Of a stretch of 7,282 nucleotides of DNA, positions 6,050 to 7,282 are shown one piece after another. A program made the position numbers and the translations under genes. The DNA comes from Candidatus Accumulibacter sp. UBA704. GTDB taxonomy: Bacteria > Pseudomonadota > Gammaproteobacteria > Burkholderiales > Rhodocyclaceae. Numbering within the stretch: the stretch's first letter is position 1; every line of letters starts with the position of its first letter. The notes beneath the pieces are model-generated. The model made no database searches. It had not been told where the DNA came from and saw nothing but the letters and a program-made list of their open reading frames with translations. Where the stretch lies: positions 16,847 through 24,128 of the forward strand of contig DBMG01000059.1 in NCBI GenBank assembly GCA_002304785.1, written 5' to 3'.

Positions 6050-6067
6050 TTTTTCAAGGAGCATTAA

Positions 6068-6457
6068 ATGCAAGAAGTTACGCTGACCATTCCGGTCAAA
6101 ACCAACGCCTCTGTTTCTCCCGAGGAAATCCCCAAAATCGTTCAGCGCCTTATCGACATTGGCCTCGCCGATGCTGCGTCTATTATCGAAGATAGCGGCA
6201 ATAGCGGCGAAGGTGATATCGAAGCTGCCGAACTGGCAACCGACCTTCATATCGGTGCTCCAGTTGTTGCAAAGGAACCGCGTGTCCTGGTGGTCGTCAG
6301 TGGCGGTATTGCTGACCCCATCTACGACGAAGGTGTAGATGTCGAGGTTTTTGACTGGGACAACTACAACGATGAGGAAGATGATGCCAAAATTGGCGTG
6401 CCAGCACACTTTACTGACCTTGCCGACCCAATCAACGTACCGGTGGAGGGCGAGTAA
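6068..6457 (+). CDS. Highly acidic hypothetical protein, 129 aa
   Basis: Family not named with certainty. ATG at 6068 has an excellent Shine-Dalgarno, AAGGAG (6056-6061), 6 bases upstream. The product has 29 Asp/Glu against 6 Lys/Arg, a net charge near -23. The N-terminal part (1-42) is amphipathic, with a likely helix PEEIPKIVQRLIDIGLADAA (18-37), followed by an acidic linker. The C-terminal part (70-129) has PRVLVVVSGGIADPIYDEG (71-89), then VDVEVFDWDNYNDEEDD (90-106), a beta-hairpin plus D-W-D-N motif I have seen in small accessory proteins of proteobacterial plasmids and prophages. There is no signal peptide or membrane segment. Its extreme acidity would fit a DNA mimic or anti-restriction protein, but that is speculative. 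Its neighbours are a ccdAB operon downstream and gene-free DNA upstream. Confidence 0.75.
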   Translation: MQEVTLTIPVKTNASVSPEEIPKIVQRLIDIGLADAASIIEDSGNSGEGDIEAAELATDLHIGAPVVAKEPRVLVVVSGGIADPIYDEGVDVEVFDWDNYNDEEDDAKIGVPAHFTDLADPINVPVEGE

Positions 6458-6458
6458 C

Positions 6459-6503
6459 ATGAGTAAGCACATTGCTGGTGTTGTGCAATCGAATGGCGGT
6501 TAA
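6459..6503 (+). CDS. Possible 14-aa peptide ORF after the acidic gene
   Basis: ATG at 6459 opens a 14-codon frame ending TAA at 6501-6503, one base after the acidic gene's stop. GGAGGG (6445-6450) is a strong ribosome site 8 bases before. The peptide (MSKHIAGVVQSNGG) is not recognised. It may be the remnant start of a former downstream gene lost by deletion, a leader peptide, or chance; the reading frame does not continue sensibly beyond the stop. Confidence 0.3.
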   Translation: MSKHIAGVVQSNGG

Positions 6504-6535
6504 TATGTTTCCATCAATGCACATTGCCGATGTTT
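6467..6535. repeat. Direct repeat pair upstream of ccdA
   Basis: GCACATTGC occurs at 6467-6475 and 6519-6527. With the following bases the copies (6467-6483, 6519-6535) agree at 14 of 17 positions. Offset 52 bases. Could mark a small duplication or be binding sites in the ccd control region. Confidence 0.35.
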
Positions 6536-6544
6536 CCGTTGGAG

Positions 6545-6573
6545 CGCATTCGTGGTATGTTTTAACCTATAAT
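6545..6573 (+). promoter_or_regulatory. Candidate ccdAB promoter with consensus -10
   Basis: TATAAT at 6568-6573 is a perfect -10 word placed 18 bases before the ccdA ATG, leaving a very short leader that contains the Shine-Dalgarno AAGGAG (6580-6585). The -35 is poor (CGCATT at 6545-6550 with a 17-base spacer), which would suit an autorepressed TA promoter. In known ccd systems the CcdA/CcdB complex represses its own promoter; I see no clear symmetric operator here. Confidence 0.5.
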
Positions 6574-6591
6574 TCGGTAAAGGAGCGAGCC

Positions 6592-6840
6592 ATGTCCACG
6601 ATTAACCAATACGCAACCGCTGCTAAAAAACCCACCAATGTCTCGTTGGCTGAACCTCTCCTCGCGGAAGCAAAGGAGTTGCGCATCAATGTTTCGCAAG
6701 CCGCTGAAGCCGGTGTGGCTAGAGCGGTGGCTGAAAAGCGTGCGGAGCTTTGGGTTGCTGAAAACGCTAAAGCGTTTGAGTGTTGGAATGCCTACGTCGA
6801 AAAAAACGGCTTGCCCTTGGCTAAATACAGGAGTTTCTGA
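6592..6840 (+). CDS. ccdA: CcdA-family antitoxin
   Basis: 82-aa antitoxin of a type II toxin-antitoxin pair. In this family the N-terminal half is a ribbon-helix-helix DNA-binding dimer that represses the operon, and the C-terminal tail wraps and neutralises CcdB. Here PTNVSLAEPLLAEAKELRIN (14-33) is the ribbon plus first helix, VSQAAEAGVARAVAEKRAEL (34-53) the second helix, and WVAENAKAFECWNAYVEKNG (54-73) resembles the CcdB-binding segment (RWKAEN... in F plasmid CcdA). The frame is open further upstream, but ATG 6592 is chosen because AAGGAG lies 6 bases before it and it gives the usual family length. The stop overlaps the toxin start by one base (TGATG), as usual for TA pairs. Confidence 0.9.
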   Translation: MSTINQYATAAKKPTNVSLAEPLLAEAKELRINVSQAAEAGVARAVAEKRAELWVAENAKAFECWNAYVEKNGLPLAKYRSF

Positions 6841-7139
6841 TGGCGCAATTTACGGTCTATAGAAACCCTGAAAATGCTGGGTATCTGCTGAACGTGCAGG
6901 CGGACGTGAATGACCATTTCGCAACACGTGTGGTGGTTCCGCTATTCCCTGTCGGTGAAATTGCGGAGTTCGCTAGAACGCTCAACCCAGTATTTGAAGT
7001 CGAAGGTAATCGCGTTGTAATGATGACTCAAGGCCTGGCCGCAGTCCCGAGTCAATTGCTGAAACAATCGGTGATGTCTCTTGATTCCAAGAGGTCAGAA
7101 ATCGTTGCAGCCTTGGACCTCTTGTTCCAAGGATTCTAA
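6840..7139 (+). CDS. ccdB: CcdB-family toxin (DNA gyrase poison)
   Basis: 99-aa protein of the usual CcdB length. Known CcdB proteins bind GyrA and trap gyrase on cut DNA, killing cells that lose the antitoxin. Family features seen: QFTVYRNPE (3-11), LNVQADVNDHFATRVVVPL (17-35), MMTQGLAAVP (61-70) and LDLLFQGF (92-99). The last residues are noteworthy: F-plasmid CcdB ends W-G-I, the part that contacts gyrase, whereas this one ends Q-G-F. The Gly is kept but Trp and Ile are replaced. Some homologues also lack the Trp, so activity cannot be ruled out. AGGAG at 6829-6833 lies 6 bases before the ATG. The toxin is translationally coupled to ccdA. Confidence 0.9.
   Translation: MAQFTVYRNPENAGYLLNVQADVNDHFATRVVVPLFPVGEIAEFARTLNPVFEVEGNRVVMMTQGLAAVPSQLLKQSVMSLDSKRSEIVAALDLLFQGF
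7088..7132 (+). repeat. Two competing inverted repeats at the 3' end of ccdB
   Basis: CCTTGGA (7111-7117) and TCCAAGG (7126-7132) form a perfect 7-bp hairpin with an 8-base loop just before the stop. CAAGAGGT (7088-7095) can instead pair with ACCTCTTG (7117-7124), which uses that loop, so the two folds are mutually exclusive. No T-run follows, so intrinsic termination is not supported; mRNA 3'-end protection is possible. Confidence 0.35.
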
Positions 7140-7179
7140 TCCACCCCCGCGCCGTCATTGGGACTTATACCCTAACGGC

Positions 7180-7188
7180 ACATCGTAA
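7180..7188. promoter_or_regulatory. Extra half-site ACATCGTAA
   Basis: The same nine bases form part of the right arm of the palindrome at 7237-7260. A third copy about 70 bases upstream suggests a multi-site operator. Confidence 0.4.
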
Positions 7189-7236
7189 GTGAGTGAATCA
7201 GGGATCAGAAAATACGGGCTTTAGATAGCTGAAATG

Positions 7237-7260
7237 TTACGATGTATATTTACATCGTAA
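7237..7260. promoter_or_regulatory. Perfect 10+10 base inverted repeat, probable operator
   Basis: TTACGATGTA (7237-7246) and TACATCGTAA (7251-7260) are exact complements around TATT. The AT-rich centre contains -10-like words (TATATT), so repressor binding could block a promoter. The gene it controls would lie to the right of the window, as ccdB ends 97 bases before. The form is common for autoregulated toxin-antitoxin or small regulator operons. The remaining bases 7140-7282 show no gene. Confidence 0.55.
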
Positions 7261-7282
7261 TGCATCATAACTCTAAGGCGCC

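Larger units (their letters stand above)
5189..6067. other. Gene-free stretch of about 880 bases with AT-rich tract and several repeats
   Basis: No convincing gene on either strand. The longest minus-strand frame (5376-5801) has an abnormal composition (runs of Arg, Pro and Cys) and no start context. The plus frame 5852-6067 is the leader of the acidic gene. The stretch contains an AT-rich tract (5262-5345), a 15-base palindrome (5522-5536), a direct repeat pair (5669-5689, 5724-5744) and small inverted repeats. No tRNA, integrase, transposase or clear attachment site is seen. It separates the conserved cluster on the left from a ccdAB-bearing segment on the right. Confidence 0.6.

Noticed and set aside
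5852..6067. Plus-strand 71-codon frames in the leader of the acidic gene
   Set aside because: They cover the structured leader, have no ribosome site or recognisable protein, and two frames are open at once, as expected by chance.
6472..6591. Upstream extension of the ccdA frame
   Set aside because: Would place the perfect -10 box and the Shine-Dalgarno inside the gene and make the protein longer than the family.
7140..7282. Integron attC-like or mobile-element end
   Set aside because: The palindrome has operator form; no attC core-site pattern, integrase gene or paired terminal repeat is seen in the window.
1..7282. CRISPR array, tRNA or rRNA
   Set aside because: No regularly spaced repeats and no cloverleaf or rRNA-like sequence found by eye on either strand.

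Overview
The window looks like a piece of a betaproteobacterial chromosome, probably Nitrosomonadales or a relative. This is inferred from the types of proteins present, the moderate GC content, and an HPr-rel-A gene triad of the kind I associate with exosortase/PEP-CTERM-bearing proteobacteria. No rRNA, tRNA or housekeeping marker is present, so the assignment is soft. All supported genes are on the + strand.

Left block (1-2719): the tail of an unrecognised protein, then three tightly coupled genes. These are a PqqD-like small protein (388-699), an HprK-related P-loop kinase (696-1613) and a minimal nucleotidyltransferase of the NTP_transf_5 type (1610-2719). Their junctions overlap by 4 bases (TTGA, ATGA), and the first two start with GTG and TTG, so translational coupling is likely. 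This is the HPr-rel-A system, whose substrate and product are, to my knowledge, not established.

Middle block (2729-5188): a possible promoter, then a two-domain protein with a FeeM-like N-acyl amino acid synthase / GNAT-fold domain and a C-terminal PilZ domain (2798-4105). It suggests acyl-lipid signal synthesis or transfer controlled by cyclic-di-GMP. Two further genes follow: an unrecognised 188-aa cytoplasmic protein with a possible internal duplication (4168-4734), and a small secreted protein with a CxxC pair and a SlyB-like C-terminal segment (4760-5188).

The stretch 5189-6067 has no convincing gene. It holds an AT-rich tract, several inverted repeats, a near-perfect 15-base palindrome, a 21-base direct repeat pair and, at its right end, a structured leader. 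It looks like the boundary between the conserved cluster and an accessory segment.

Right block (6068-7282): a very acidic 129-aa protein of unknown function behind a bulged hairpin whose loop can pair with sequence just upstream of the Shine-Dalgarno (possible pseudoknot), then a ccdAB toxin-antitoxin operon. The window ends in a gene-free stretch with a perfect 10+10 base inverted repeat and a third half-site, probably the operator/promoter of another operon beyond the edge. TA modules, the acidic protein and the intergenic repeats together suggest a mobile or recently acquired segment, but no integrase, transposase or attachment site is visible.
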